NCBI RefSeq assembly: GCF_000971155.1
Contig: NZ_BBLX01000012.1
Span: 29,093 to 93,092 of the forward strand
DNA from: Demequina maris
Lineage (GTDB): Bacteria > Actinomycetota > Actinomycetes > Actinomycetales > Demequinaceae
DNA length: 64,000 nucleotides
Direction of reading: 5' to 3'
The notes beneath the pieces were generated by a model that was given only the letters and a program-made list of their open reading frames with translations, ran no database searches and was not told where the DNA came from. Positions 45,390-54,105 of this stretch are shown here, one piece after another. Each line of letters opens with the position of its first letter. The first letter of the stretch is position 1. The position numbers and the translations under genes were made by a program.

Positions 45390-46907
45390 CTACTCGCCGT
45401 CCTCGTCGGGCTGCGCGACGAGCGCGAGCAGCGAGTCGGCGGTGAGGAGCCCGGCCGGCGCCGTGCGGACGATGCGGCCGTCGCGGACCACGGCGACGCG
45501 GTCGCCGACGCGCAGCACCTCCTCCAGCTCGGCGGAGATGAAGATCACCGACATGCCGTTGTCGGCGAGCTCGCCCACGAGGTTCTGGATCTCGACCTTC
45601 GCGCCGACGTCGATGCCGCGCGTGGGCTCGTCGAGCACGAGCACGCGCGGGGACAGCGCGAGCAGCCGCGCGAGCAGCACCTTCTGCTGGTTGCCGCCGG
45701 AGAGCGTGCCCGCGGGCCGGTCGAGGTCCGGCGGGCGGATGTCGAGCGCCTCGACCCAGCTCGCCGCGAGCTCGCGGCGCCGCGCGGCGGGGATCTGCCG
45801 GAGCACGCCGCGCTCGGACTGCAGCGCGAGCGTGATGTTGTCGAGCACGCTCAGCTCCGCGACGATGCCGTCGCGGCGGCGGTCCTCGGACGAGTAGACG
45901 ATGCCCAGCGCCATCCCGCGGCGCGGCGAGTCCAGGTGGACGTCCTCGCCCTCGACGCTGATGGTGCCCGCGTCGGTGCGCGTGACGCCGGTGAGGGCGC
46001 GCGCGAGGGAGGTGCGACCGGAGCCGAGCAGGCCCGCGACGCCGAGCACCTCGCCCTCGCCCAGGTCGACGTCGGCGTCGGCGATGCCGTGCCGCGCGGT
46101 GACGCCGCGCGCCCGCAGGACGACCGCGGCCTCGGGCCCCGCATCGTCCGGGTGGTCGCGCTCCTTGAGGTCGGCCACGTCGCGGCCGAGCATCTTCTGC
46201 ACGAGGTCGATGCGCAGCAGCTCGGTCGTGAGGTACTCCCCCACGAACGCGCCGTCGCGCAGCACCGTGACGCGGTCGCAGATCTCGTAGACCTGGTCGA
46301 GGAAGTGCGACACGAACAGGATCGCGACGCCGCGGGACTTGAGGTCACGGATGACGCGGAACAGCTCGCCGACCTCGTCCAGGTCGAGGCTCGAGGTCGG
46401 CTCGTCGAGGACCAGGATCCGCACGTCGGTGGAGATCGCGCGCGCGATGGCGACGAGCTGCTGGACGGCGACCGAGTGCTGGCCGAGCATCGACGCCGGG
46501 TCGATGTCGAGCCCCAGGTCGAGCAGGATCTCGCGCGCCCGCGCCTGCATGAGCCGCGTGCTGATGACCCCGCCGCGGCGCGGCTCGCGCCCGAGGCAGA
46601 TGTTCTCCGCCACGGACAGGTTGGGCAGCACCTCGATCTCCTGGTAGACGGTGCTGATGCCCGCCGCCTGCGCCTCGTGGGGGCTCGCGAAGGCCACGTG
46701 GTCGCCCTCGAGGCGCAGCTCCCCCTCGTCGAGCGGCAGCGCGCCGGTGATCGCCTTGATCAGCGTCGACTTGCCGGCGCCGTTCTCGCCCATGAGCGAG
46801 TGCACCTCGCCGGGGAACAGCCGGAAGTCGACGCGGTCCAGCGCGGCATCGGCACCGAAGCGCACCGTCGCGCCGGTGAGCTCCAGCAACGGCCGCACCT
46901 CGTCCAC
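45390..46907 (-). CDS. Sugar ABC transporter, double-domain ATPase (second copy)
   Basis: A 505-residue ATPase with two fused nucleotide-binding domains, as in RbsA/YtfR. The first has Walker A GENGAGKST (about residue 41) and QQLVAIARAIS; the second has the degenerate Walker A GLLGSGRTSLARAL and LSGGNQQKVLLARLL. It is the second such gene in the operon; the other is at 49043-50578. The two are clearly related but differ along their length, so this is not a recent duplication. Either each drives its own permease or the pair works as a heterodimer. Decamers are at 45467-45476 and 46140-46149. Confidence 0.9.
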   Translation of the reverse strand: MDEVRPLLELTGATVRFGADAALDRVDFRLFPGEVHSLMGENGAGKSTLIKAITGALPLDEGELRLEGDHVAFASPHEAQAAGISTVYQEIEVLPNLSVAENICLGREPRRGGVISTRLMQARAREILLDLGLDIDPASMLGQHSVAVQQLVAIARAISTDVRILVLDEPTSSLDLDEVGELFRVIRDLKSRGVAILFVSHFLDQVYEICDRVTVLRDGAFVGEYLTTELLRIDLVQKMLGRDVADLKERDHPDDAGPEAAVVLRARGVTARHGIADADVDLGEGEVLGVAGLLGSGRTSLARALTGVTRTDAGTISVEGEDVHLDSPRRGMALGIVYSSEDRRRDGIVAELSVLDNITLALQSERGVLRQIPAARRRELAASWVEALDIRPPDLDRPAGTLSGGNQQKVLLARLLALSPRVLVLDEPTRGIDVGAKVEIQNLVGELADNGMSVIFISAELEEVLRVGDRVAVVRDGRIVRTAPAGLLTADSLLALVAQPDEDGE

Positions 46908-46962
46908 CGCCCCATTATCAGGGCAGGGACGAGGTGCGACGGTCGACGCGGCTGGCAGACCG

Positions 46963-47985
46963 CTAACGTCGACCCTCCGATCGGGCCACGATGGCCCTCT
47001 GCACCACGATGAAGAGCAGCAGCAGCGCGCCGACGATGATCTGCATCCAGGACTGCTCGGCGCCCATGAACGAGATGATCGTCTTGATGGTGCCGTACAC
47101 GAACACGCCGATCATCGATCCGATGACGTAGCCGCGGCCGCCGGTGAGGATCGTGCCGCCGATGACGACGGCGGCGATCGCGTCGAGCTCGGTGCCGATG
47201 CCGTTGCGCGGATAGCCGGCGCCCGAGTAGGCGGTGAGCACCAGGCCGGCGAGGCCGCCGCACAGGCCGCTGATGACGTAGGCCATCACCTTCGCCCGGG
47301 CCACCTTGAGGCCCATCAGGCGCGCCGACTGCTCGCTGCCGCCGATCGCGTAGATGGTGCGCCCGAACCGCGTGAGGTGGAGCACGAACGCGGCGACCGC
47401 GACCGCGCCCAGCGCGATGAGGCCCGTGGGCGTGATGTACCAGTCGCCCAGCCGGATGCGGGTGGACTGGAGCCACAGGATCCCGGGCTCCTCCACCTTG
47501 ATCGAGGACAGGCTCACCACGTACGCGAGGCCGCGTCCCAGGAACAGGCCCGCGAGCGATGCGATGAACGGCTGCACGTTGAAGTACTGGACGAGGATGC
47601 CGATCATGAGGCCGATCGCGGCGCCGCCGAGCAGCATCGCGGGCACCGCGACGAACGCGGGCACGCCCTCCGCGAGCAGCTTCGCGCCGAGGATGCCGGA
47701 GAACGCCATCACCGAGCCGACGGAGAGGTCGATGCCGCCCGTGAGGATCACGAACGTCATGCCGACCGCGAGCACCAGGAGGTAGGCGTTGTCGAGCAGC
47801 AGCGCCGAGATGTTGCGCGGGGTGATGAAGTCGCCACGCAGGAAGATCTCCGCCCCGACGAACAGCACCAGCAGGATCGCCACCGCCGCGAACGTCGGCA
47901 TCATGCTGCCGTGCCGGCTCACGAACGTCTGGAGGAACGAGGGGCCCGACTCCCGGGACTCGGTCCGGGTCGCCATCGCGGTCAT
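46963..47985 (-). CDS. Sugar ABC transporter permease (YjfF-like)
   Basis: A 340-residue membrane protein of the BPD_transp_2 (RbsC) family with about 9-10 helices. Conserved segments are TFVILTGGIDLSVGSVMAFSG and GGTILTGGRGYVIGSMIGVFVYGTIKTIISFMG. By position and sequence it corresponds to YjfF, one of the two permeases of the E. coli galactofuranose transporter. Its start overlaps the stop of the other permease gene by four bases. Confidence 0.9.
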   Translation of the reverse strand: MTAMATRTESRESGPSFLQTFVSRHGSMMPTFAAVAILLVLFVGAEIFLRGDFITPRNISALLLDNAYLLVLAVGMTFVILTGGIDLSVGSVMAFSGILGAKLLAEGVPAFVAVPAMLLGGAAIGLMIGILVQYFNVQPFIASLAGLFLGRGLAYVVSLSSIKVEEPGILWLQSTRIRLGDWYITPTGLIALGAVAVAAFVLHLTRFGRTIYAIGGSEQSARLMGLKVARAKVMAYVISGLCGGLAGLVLTAYSGAGYPRNGIGTELDAIAAVVIGGTILTGGRGYVIGSMIGVFVYGTIKTIISFMGAEQSWMQIIVGALLLLFIVVQRAIVARSEGRR

Positions 47986-49046
47986 CGCCCCACCTCAGCC
48001 TTCTGCTTGTCCTCGACCACGGCCGCGGCCACGGCCGCCTTCGGCTTCCGTGAGCGGGACATCCTCCCCAACGCGTTCCTGATGCGCGGCGACTGCACCA
48101 CCACCACGACGACCACGACGACCGCGAAGAACACGGGGCTCTGCGCGGACGGGACGCCCAGGAAGAGGATGGTCGAGTCGAGCGTCTGGATGATGAGCAC
48201 GCCGATCACGGTGCCCGCGATGGAGAACTTGCCGCCGTTGAGCGACGTGCCGCCGAGCACCACCGCGAGGATCGCGTAGAGCTCGATGAAGACGCCTGCC
48301 GCGTTCGCGTCCGCGGCGCGGATGTTCGAGGCGTAGAGGATGCCCGCGAGGCCCGCGAGCGTGCCGCTGACGATGTACGCGCCCCAGATGATGCCGCGCG
48401 ACCGCACGCCCGCGAGCCGGCTCGCCTCGGGGTTGATGCCCACGGCCTCGGTGAGCACGCCCAGCGCGGTGCGGCGCTCGACGAGGCCGATCACCGTGAT
48501 CGCGGCCACCGAGATGAAGAACGCGAACGGCAGCACGAACAGGTAGCCGGTCGCGATGTACGAGAACGGCTCGGAGTTGACCGTGGTGATGAACCCGCCG
48601 GTGATGAGGAGCGCGACGCCGCGGCCGGCGAGCATGAGCACGAGCGTCGCGATGATCGGTTGTATCCCGAGCACCGAGACCAGGAAGCCGTTCCACACGC
48701 CGAGCACCATCGACACGAGGATCGCCACGACCACGGCGATGAGCACCGTCGCGAGGTTGCCCGGGTCGTCGGAGCCGTCGATGATCGTCAGCGCGACCGC
48801 GCCCGAGACCGCCATGATCGCGCCCACCGACAGGTCGATGCCGCGCGTCGCGATGACGATGGTCATGCCGAGCGCCACGAGCATGAGCGGCGCGCTGTCG
48901 CGCAGGATCGTGATGATCGCGCCGAAGAGCTCGCCGTCGCGGACCCTGAGCTTGATGAAGTTGGGGCGCGCGATCGAGTTGACCGCGATGAGCGTCAGCA
49001 GCGCCACGACCGGCCAGAAGAGCCGGTGCCTCCAGATGGACCTCAT
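47982..49046 (-). CDS. Sugar ABC transporter permease (YtfT-like)
   Basis: A 354-residue RbsC-type permease with about 9-10 helices. TIVIATRGIDLSVGAIMAVSGAVAL and LGGTSLNGGKFSIAGTVIGVLIIQTLDS are the family motifs. It corresponds to YtfT and probably forms a heterodimer with the downstream permease. The N-terminus overlaps the stop of ATPase 1 by four bases. The C-terminus is basic, with a Lys/Ala/Val-rich tail. Confidence 0.9.
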   Translation of the reverse strand: MRSIWRHRLFWPVVALLTLIAVNSIARPNFIKLRVRDGELFGAIITILRDSAPLMLVALGMTIVIATRGIDLSVGAIMAVSGAVALTIIDGSDDPGNLATVLIAVVVAILVSMVLGVWNGFLVSVLGIQPIIATLVLMLAGRGVALLITGGFITTVNSEPFSYIATGYLFVLPFAFFISVAAITVIGLVERRTALGVLTEAVGINPEASRLAGVRSRGIIWGAYIVSGTLAGLAGILYASNIRAADANAAGVFIELYAILAVVLGGTSLNGGKFSIAGTVIGVLIIQTLDSTILFLGVPSAQSPVFFAVVVVVVVVVQSPRIRNALGRMSRSRKPKAAVAAAVVEDKQKAEVGR

Positions 49047-50578
49047 GCCGCGCTCCCTTCGCCGGCGTTGGCGATGTAGTCGATGAGCCCGTCGAGATCG
49101 ACCTGGGTCGCGTCGAGCTCGCCGATCTTCCTGCGGTCACGCATCACCGCGACCCGCTGTGCCAATCGAAGCACCTCCTCCAGCTCGGAGGAGATGAAGA
49201 TGACGGAGAGTCCCTGAGACGACAGCTCGGAGACCTTCTTCTGGATGTCGGCCTTGGCACCGACGTCGATGCCGCGCGTGGGCTCGTCGAGGATCAGCAG
49301 CTCGGGCGCCGTCGCGAGCCATCGCGCGAGGAGCACCTTCTGCTGGTTGCCGCCGGAGAGGTTGCCCACGAGCGCGTTCGGGTTCGCCGGCCGGACGCCG
49401 AGCGCCTCGATGTACTCGGCGACCACCGCGTCCTGGTCCTTCTTGGGCACCTTGCGCATCCAGCCCTGCCGGGCCTGCATGCCGAGCACGATGTTCTCCG
49501 CGACCGTGAGGTCCGCGACCACGCCCTCCTCGCGGCGGTTCTCCGACGAGAACGAGATGCGGTGGTCGATCGCGTGGCGGGGCGAGTGCACCTTCGCGGG
49601 CGCGCCCTGGACCTCGACCTGACCCGCGTCGGGGCGGTCGGCGCCGTAGAGGAGCCGCACCAGCTCGGTTCGCCCGGAGCCGAGCAGTCCGGCGATGCCG
49701 ACGACCTCGCCCTCGTAGATCTCGAGGTCGGCGGGCTCGAGCACGCCGCGCTTGCCCAGGCCCTCGGCCTTGACGACCGGGGTGCCGGTGCGGTCGATCG
49801 CGCGGTGCGAGGACTTCTCCAGCGTGGCGAGGTCCTCGAGCTCGCGGCCGATCATCTTGGTGACCAGCGCGTCGCGCGGCAGCTCCTCGATGGGGTGCTC
49901 GCCCACGAGCGCGCCGTTGCGCAGCACCGTGATGCGATCCGAGATCTCGTAGACCTGGTCGAGGAAGTGCGACACGAACAGGATCGCGACGCCCTTGGCG
50001 CGCAGGTCCCGGATCACGGCGAAGAGCTGGTCGACCTCGCCGCGGTCCAGGCTGGACGTCGGCTCGTCGAGGATCAGCACCTTGGCCTCGAGGACCATCG
50101 CGCGGATGATCGCGACCAGCTGCTGGATCGCGATCGAGTGGCTCGCGAGCATCGAGCGCGGGTCGATGGCGAGGCCGAGGCTCTCCATGTGGCGCGCGGC
50201 CTCCCGCTGGGTGGCGCGCCAGTCGATGCCGCCCGCCCTGCGGGGCTCGTGGCCGAGCATGACGTTCTCGCCCACCGTGAGGTTCGCGCAGAGGTTGACC
50301 TCCTGGTACACCGTCGAGATGCCCGCCTCCTGGGCGTCGGCCGCGGTGTGGAAGGTGCGCTGCTCCCCGGCCACCGTGATGGTGCCGGAGTCGATCGCGT
50401 AGACGCCGGTGAGCGCCTTGATGAGGGTGGACTTGCCGGCGCCGTTCTCCCCCATGAGGGAGTGGACCTCGCCGGGCCGGAGGGTGAAGTCGACGTTGTC
50501 GAGGGCGAGCACGCCGGGGAAGCGGATGGTGATTCCGCGCATCTCGACGATCGGGGGGACCTCGTTGTCCGCAGGCAT
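49043..50578 (-). CDS. Sugar ABC transporter, double-domain ATPase (YtfR-like, first copy)
   Basis: A 511-residue ATPase with two nucleotide-binding domains. Domain 1: Walker A GENGAGKST (about residue 44) and QQLVAIIRAMV with VLILDEPTSSLD. Domain 2: GLLGSGRTELVRLLYG and LSGGNQQKVLLARWL with LLILDEPTRGIDVG. FPGVLALDNVDFTLRPGEVHSLMGENGAGKST is the YtfR/RbsA beginning. I start at ATG 50578 (MPADNEVPPIVEM); the frame continues further upstream without similarity. It directly follows the binding-protein gene. Confidence 0.92.
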   Translation of the reverse strand: MPADNEVPPIVEMRGITIRFPGVLALDNVDFTLRPGEVHSLMGENGAGKSTLIKALTGVYAIDSGTITVAGEQRTFHTAADAQEAGISTVYQEVNLCANLTVGENVMLGHEPRRAGGIDWRATQREAARHMESLGLAIDPRSMLASHSIAIQQLVAIIRAMVLEAKVLILDEPTSSLDRGEVDQLFAVIRDLRAKGVAILFVSHFLDQVYEISDRITVLRNGALVGEHPIEELPRDALVTKMIGRELEDLATLEKSSHRAIDRTGTPVVKAEGLGKRGVLEPADLEIYEGEVVGIAGLLGSGRTELVRLLYGADRPDAGQVEVQGAPAKVHSPRHAIDHRISFSSENRREEGVVADLTVAENIVLGMQARQGWMRKVPKKDQDAVVAEYIEALGVRPANPNALVGNLSGGNQQKVLLARWLATAPELLILDEPTRGIDVGAKADIQKKVSELSSQGLSVIFISSELEEVLRLAQRVAVMRDRRKIGELDATQVDLDGLIDYIANAGEGSAA

Positions 50579-50685
50579 GGTGTGCAGCTTTCTGGCTCGG
50601 GTTGTCGCGGGGGCCCGTCCGGGGAGCCGGCTGGCGCCGGCCCCCCGAACGGTGTCCCTGCCCTGCAAGGTCGTGATCGCGAGGA

Positions 50686-51687
50686 TCAGTACTTGCGGTC
50701 CGGCAGCGCCGCCTCGGCCGCGGCCTGGTCGAAGGCGAGGTCCTCGACGTACTGCACCGCCTCCACGGAGTCGCCGTTGACCACGCCGGTCACCGCCGCG
50801 GCCACGAGGTCGCCGAGCAGCGGGTTGCACTCGACGATGTAGTTGATCTTGCCGTCGACGAGCGCCTGCATGCCGTCGTGGACCGCGTCGATCGAGATGA
50901 TCTTGATGTCCTCGCCCGGCACCGCGCCGGCCGCCTCGATCGCCTCGATGGCGCCGAGCGCCATGTCGTCGTTGTGCGCGTAGACCAGGTCGATGCCGTC
51001 GACGCCGTAGTTCTGGATGAAGCCCTCCATCACGGACTTGCCGCCATCACGGGTGAAGTCGCCGGTCTGCGAGTCGATCTTGGTGATCATCGTGCCCTCG
51101 ATCGCGGCGTCGAAGCCCGTCGCGCGGTCGTTGGCGGGAGCCGAGCCCGTGGTGCCCTCGAGCACCACCATGTTGGTCTCGGTGTCGCCGAACTCGGCGG
51201 CGGCCCACTCGCCCGCGGTGACGCCCTCCTGCTCGAAGTCGAGGCCGATCCAGGCCGCGTAGAGGTCGTCCGAGGCGGAGACCGTGCGGTCCTCGAGGAT
51301 CACGGGGATGCCGGCGTCTGCGGCCTCCTGCAGCACGTCGTCCCAGCCGTCCTCGACGATCGGCGCGATGACGATCGCGTCGACGCCCTGGTTGATGAAC
51401 GAGCGCACGGCGGCGATCTGCGCGGCCGTGTCGTTGTCCGCGGCGTTGAAGACGAGCTCGAAGCCGTTCTCCGAGGAGAACGCGGTCTTCATCGACTCGG
51501 TGTTGGCCGAGCGCCAGCCCGACTCGGAACCGGTCTGCGCGAAGCCGACGGTGATGACATCGCCACCGCCGCCGCCGCCGTCACCCGACGAGCCGCTCGC
51601 GGCGGGGTCGGAGTCGGACGAGCACGCCGTGAGCGCCATGGCTGCGGCACCCGCGATCGCGATCGTCGAAAGAAAACGCTTCTTCAT
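50686..51687 (-). CDS. Galactofuranose-type sugar-binding lipoprotein (YtfQ-like)
   Basis: A 333-residue periplasmic-type binding protein anchored as a lipoprotein: signal peptide MKKRFLSTIAIAGAAAMALT with lipobox LTAC, then a Ser/Gly linker. The ligand domain closely resembles E. coli YtfQ: TVGFAQTGSESGWRSANTE, AAVRSFINQGVDAIVIAPI, SQTGDFTRDGGKSVMEGFI and YAHNDDMALGAIEAIE. YtfQ binds furanose forms of galactose and arabinose, so a furanose or pentose ligand is likely here. GGGAGG lies 8 bp before the ATG. First gene of the operon; LacI-type operators and a TAATAT box lie upstream. Confidence 0.93.
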   Translation of the reverse strand: MKKRFLSTIAIAGAAAMALTACSSDSDPAASGSSGDGGGGGGDVITVGFAQTGSESGWRSANTESMKTAFSSENGFELVFNAADNDTAAQIAAVRSFINQGVDAIVIAPIVEDGWDDVLQEAADAGIPVILEDRTVSASDDLYAAWIGLDFEQEGVTAGEWAAAEFGDTETNMVVLEGTTGSAPANDRATGFDAAIEGTMITKIDSQTGDFTRDGGKSVMEGFIQNYGVDGIDLVYAHNDDMALGAIEAIEAAGAVPGEDIKIISIDAVHDGMQALVDGKINYIVECNPLLGDLVAAAVTGVVNGDSVEAVQYVEDLAFDQAAAEAALPDRKY

Positions 51688-51772
51688 TCTCAGAACCTCC
51701 CTGTTCTGGTCCGGCGTCCTTGCCGGTGGTCGAGCGCGTTGCCCCCGGAGCCCCGCGAAGGACCCCGTGCTT

Positions 51773-51898
51773 TGGATATTAGCGCTCACAATGTGAACCC
51801 TCACAAGTGCGCAACGGTCACGTTTCTGTAACAGCGGCACGCGCATGGTCGCGCTCTCAGCCCGGGGACGCGTGCCCGCGAATGTGAATGCTCACTCT
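51773..51898 (-). promoter_or_regulatory. LacI-regulated promoter of the sugar transporter operon
   Basis: On the minus strand a TAATAT -10 box (51774-51779) and a TTGTGA -35 candidate 19 bp upstream lie under LacI-type sites: TTAGCGCTCACAA (51779-51791), TGTGAACCCTCACA (51792-51805) and GTGAATGCTCAC (51884-51895). All are variants of the TGTGAGCGCTCACA palindrome. They overlap or flank the promoter, so the adjacent LacI protein probably represses it. Confidence 0.7.
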
Positions 51899-51913
51899 TT
51901 TCCGGGACGACGA

Positions 51914-51949
51914 GGCCCGCGCATCGTCCGGAGGGACGATGCGCGGGCC
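51914..51949 (-). terminator. Terminator of the GntR/ABC operon, made of two inverted decamers
   Basis: A perfect 16-bp stem: GGCCCGCGCATCGTCC (51914-51929), loop GGAG, and complement at 51934-51949. Each arm contains an exact decamer. It lies 19 bp after the stop of the leftward permease gene. Confidence 0.85.
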
Positions 51950-51967
51950 CGGTCGGCGCCGTGCGCG

Positions 51968-52729
51968 TCAGCCGCGCGCGGGCGCCCGGCGCAGCACCAC
52001 CCAGCCGACGGCGGCGAAGGAGACGCTCACCGGGAGCGTCCACGCCATCACCACCGCCAGCGGGTTGGTGGTGAAGAAGTCGGCCGTGGGCCCCCAACCC
52101 GCGTCCAGCAGCCACCACACGAGCGCCACGACCGCGAGCGCGAGCGCCCCGAAGTACAGGTAGAGCCCGTTCGCGCGCCACCGCACGAACAGCGCGCCGA
52201 TCATCGCTCCCATCGTGGTGAACAGCAGGTAGAGCGCGAAGTAGTGGAACGCGACGACCGCGAAGGGCGCGTCGTAGAGGTACGCCGGGGCGTAGAACGA
52301 GCCGTCGAGCCCCCAGCCGTCGGTGGCGCGCTCGAGGAGCGCGAGCAGCCCGAGGCCGATGCCGAAGACCACCGCCATGATGGCGAAGAACGTCACGGTG
52401 CCCAGGTAGTAGTCGCGCCGCGTCGACGAGAAGCCGAGCGCGAAGCGGAAGCCGGCGTTCATCGCCTGGATCGCGATGATCATCATGTAGATGACGAGCC
52501 AGCTCACGCCGCCGGCGTAGCGGAACGCGTCCTCCTCGATGCCCGGCCCGGCGTAGTGGCTGATGATGGCCCAGATGGACCACGTCAGCGCGTGGATCGA
52601 CACGAGCACGATCCACGGCAGGATCAGCGCGGGCCAGGGGTTCGCGACGTGCAGGCGCACGACGTTCCAGACGCGGCGGCCGGCGGGCACGAGGGCCCCG
52701 GGGCGCGCGGTGTCGGCGATCGCGGTCAT
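51968..52729 (-). CDS. ABC transporter permease-like membrane protein
   Basis: A 253-residue membrane protein with about six helices (for example LILPWIVLVSIHALTWSIWAII and FFAIMAVVFGIGLGLLALL). It resembles the permease components found with YtrA-type GntR regulators, but I recognise no precise family. Its start overlaps the stop of the ATPase gene by four bases (ATGA), so it is the third gene of a GntR-ATPase-permease operon. Substrate unknown; comparable operons answer to cell-wall stress. Confidence 0.75.
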   Translation of the reverse strand: MTAIADTARPGALVPAGRRVWNVVRLHVANPWPALILPWIVLVSIHALTWSIWAIISHYAGPGIEEDAFRYAGGVSWLVIYMMIIAIQAMNAGFRFALGFSSTRRDYYLGTVTFFAIMAVVFGIGLGLLALLERATDGWGLDGSFYAPAYLYDAPFAVVAFHYFALYLLFTTMGAMIGALFVRWRANGLYLYFGALALAVVALVWWLLDAGWGPTADFFTTNPLAVVMAWTLPVSVSFAAVGWVVLRRAPARG

Positions 52730-53616
52730 GATGCCGCCTCCTCGGTGCGGGTCGCGCCGCCGGTGCGGCGCACGATGAGCTGCTGGAGCGAGACCGGCGT
52801 CACCTCGAGGCCGGACGATGCGGCGCGCGCCTTGTCGTCGGCGCCCAGCCCCGCGACGGTCGCCGAGGAGATCCCGCCGATGTGCTCGCGGGCGAGCACC
52901 TCGCGACCGGCGACGAACGCCTCGACGTCCGAGGCGCGACCCACGAGGGTCGAGGCCGTGCCGCGCAGCTCCTCGGTGTCCGCGTCGATCTCGAGGCGGC
53001 CCTCGTGGATGACGAGGACGTGGTCGAGCAGGTCGGCCGCCTCGTCGATGAGGTGCGTCGACAGCACGATGGTGCGCGGGTGCGCCGCGTAGTCCTCGAG
53101 CAGGCGGTCGTAGAAGATGTGCCGTGCCACCGCGTCGAGGCCCGCGTAGGGCTCGTCGAGCAGCGTCAGCTCGGCGCGCGACGCGATGCCGACGATCGCG
53201 CCGATCGCCGAGCGCTGGCCGCGGGACATCTTCTTCACCATGCGGTCGACCGGGACGCCGAAGTCCGCGACGAGCCGCTCCGCGAGCGCCGCGTCGAAGT
53301 GCGGGAAGAAGTGCGGCGCCATCGCGAGCACGTGGCGGCCGCGGTAGGCGTCGGGGTAGCTCTGCGACTCCTTGATGAAGCACAGGCGCGTGAGCGCGCG
53401 GGCGTTCTCGACGGGGTCCTCGCCGAACACGCGGACCGTGCCGGCGCTCGCGAAGTCCTGCCCCGTCACGAGGTTCATGAGCGTGGTCTTGCCGGCGCCG
53501 TTGCGCCCGAGCAGTCCGCAGATCGACCCCTCCTCGACGGCGAACGTCACGTCGTCGACGGCGCGGACGGCGCCGAAGCGGCGACTGAGGCCCGTGGCCT
53601 CGATGATGGCGGTCAC
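52726..53616 (-). CDS. ABC transporter ATP-binding protein
   Basis: A 296-residue ATPase. Walker A GRNGAGKTT (about residue 37), the signature is degenerate (KKMSRGQRSAIGAIVGIASRAEL, with SRGQ in place of SGGQ), Walker B ELTLLDEPYAGLD, and H-loop STHLIDE. SRGQ signatures are common in the YtrB group of exporter or sensory ATPases. It overlaps its neighbours on both sides by four bases. A decamer copy is at 52813-52822. Confidence 0.9.
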   Translation of the reverse strand: MTAIIEATGLSRRFGAVRAVDDVTFAVEEGSICGLLGRNGAGKTTLMNLVTGQDFASAGTVRVFGEDPVENARALTRLCFIKESQSYPDAYRGRHVLAMAPHFFPHFDAALAERLVADFGVPVDRMVKKMSRGQRSAIGAIVGIASRAELTLLDEPYAGLDAVARHIFYDRLLEDYAAHPRTIVLSTHLIDEAADLLDHVLVIHEGRLEIDADTEELRGTASTLVGRASDVEAFVAGREVLAREHIGGISSATVAGLGADDKARAASSGLEVTPVSLQQLIVRRTGGATRTEEAAS

Positions 53617-53969
53617 TCCCCCGCCTCCTTCCTGATCATGTCCGCGAGCTGCGCCGGGCTCAGCCCGAGCGTCGCGGCCCTCTCGACGAGGGGCCGGATG
53701 TGCTCCTCCCGGAACGTGTCGCGCCGCGCGGCCAGCAGCCGCGCCCGTGCGCCCTCCGCCACGAACATCCCGATCCCCCGTCGCTTGTAGAGCGTCCCCT
53801 CGTCCACCAGCCGGTTCACGCCCTTGAGGGCGGTGGCCGGGTTGATGCGGTGGAACACGGCGAGCTCGTTGATGGACGGCACCTGGGACTCCTCCGGCAG
53901 CGAGCCGTCGAGGATCCTCGCCTCGAGCCGCTCCGCGATCTGCTGGAAGATCGGCCTGCCGTCGTCCAC
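53613..53969 (-). CDS. GntR family regulator, YtrA subfamily
   Basis: A 118-residue repressor. The winged helix covers PIFQQIAERLEARILDGSLPEESQVPSINELAVFHRINPATALKGVNRLVDEG. The C-terminal part is a short pair of helices, as in YtrA, rather than a ligand domain. First gene of the operon, overlapping the ATPase gene by four bases, with a perfect palindromic operator 18 bp before its start. Confidence 0.92.
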   Translation of the reverse strand: MDDGRPIFQQIAERLEARILDGSLPEESQVPSINELAVFHRINPATALKGVNRLVDEGTLYKRRGIGMFVAEGARARLLAARRDTFREEHIRPLVERAATLGLSPAQLADMIRKEAGE

Positions 53970-53987
53970 GTGCCCTCCCGGTCTACT

Positions 53988-54011
53988 GGTTAGTTACTTC
54001 ACTAACTAACC
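53988..54011. promoter_or_regulatory. YtrA/GntR operator
   Basis: GGTTAGTTA (53988-53996) and TAACTAACC (54003-54011) form a perfect 9-bp inverted repeat with a 6-bp spacer. It is notably AT-rich against its surroundings and sits in front of the GntR gene, so it is the likely autoregulatory site. Confidence 0.8.
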
Positions 54012-54105
54012 AACCATGCGTGCCGGACGCTGTCAAGGGGGCGCGCATCGTCCCTGGGACGGACGGGCCGCGCCCGTGTCCCCGCCGCTCGGTAAGGTGA
54101 GGGCC

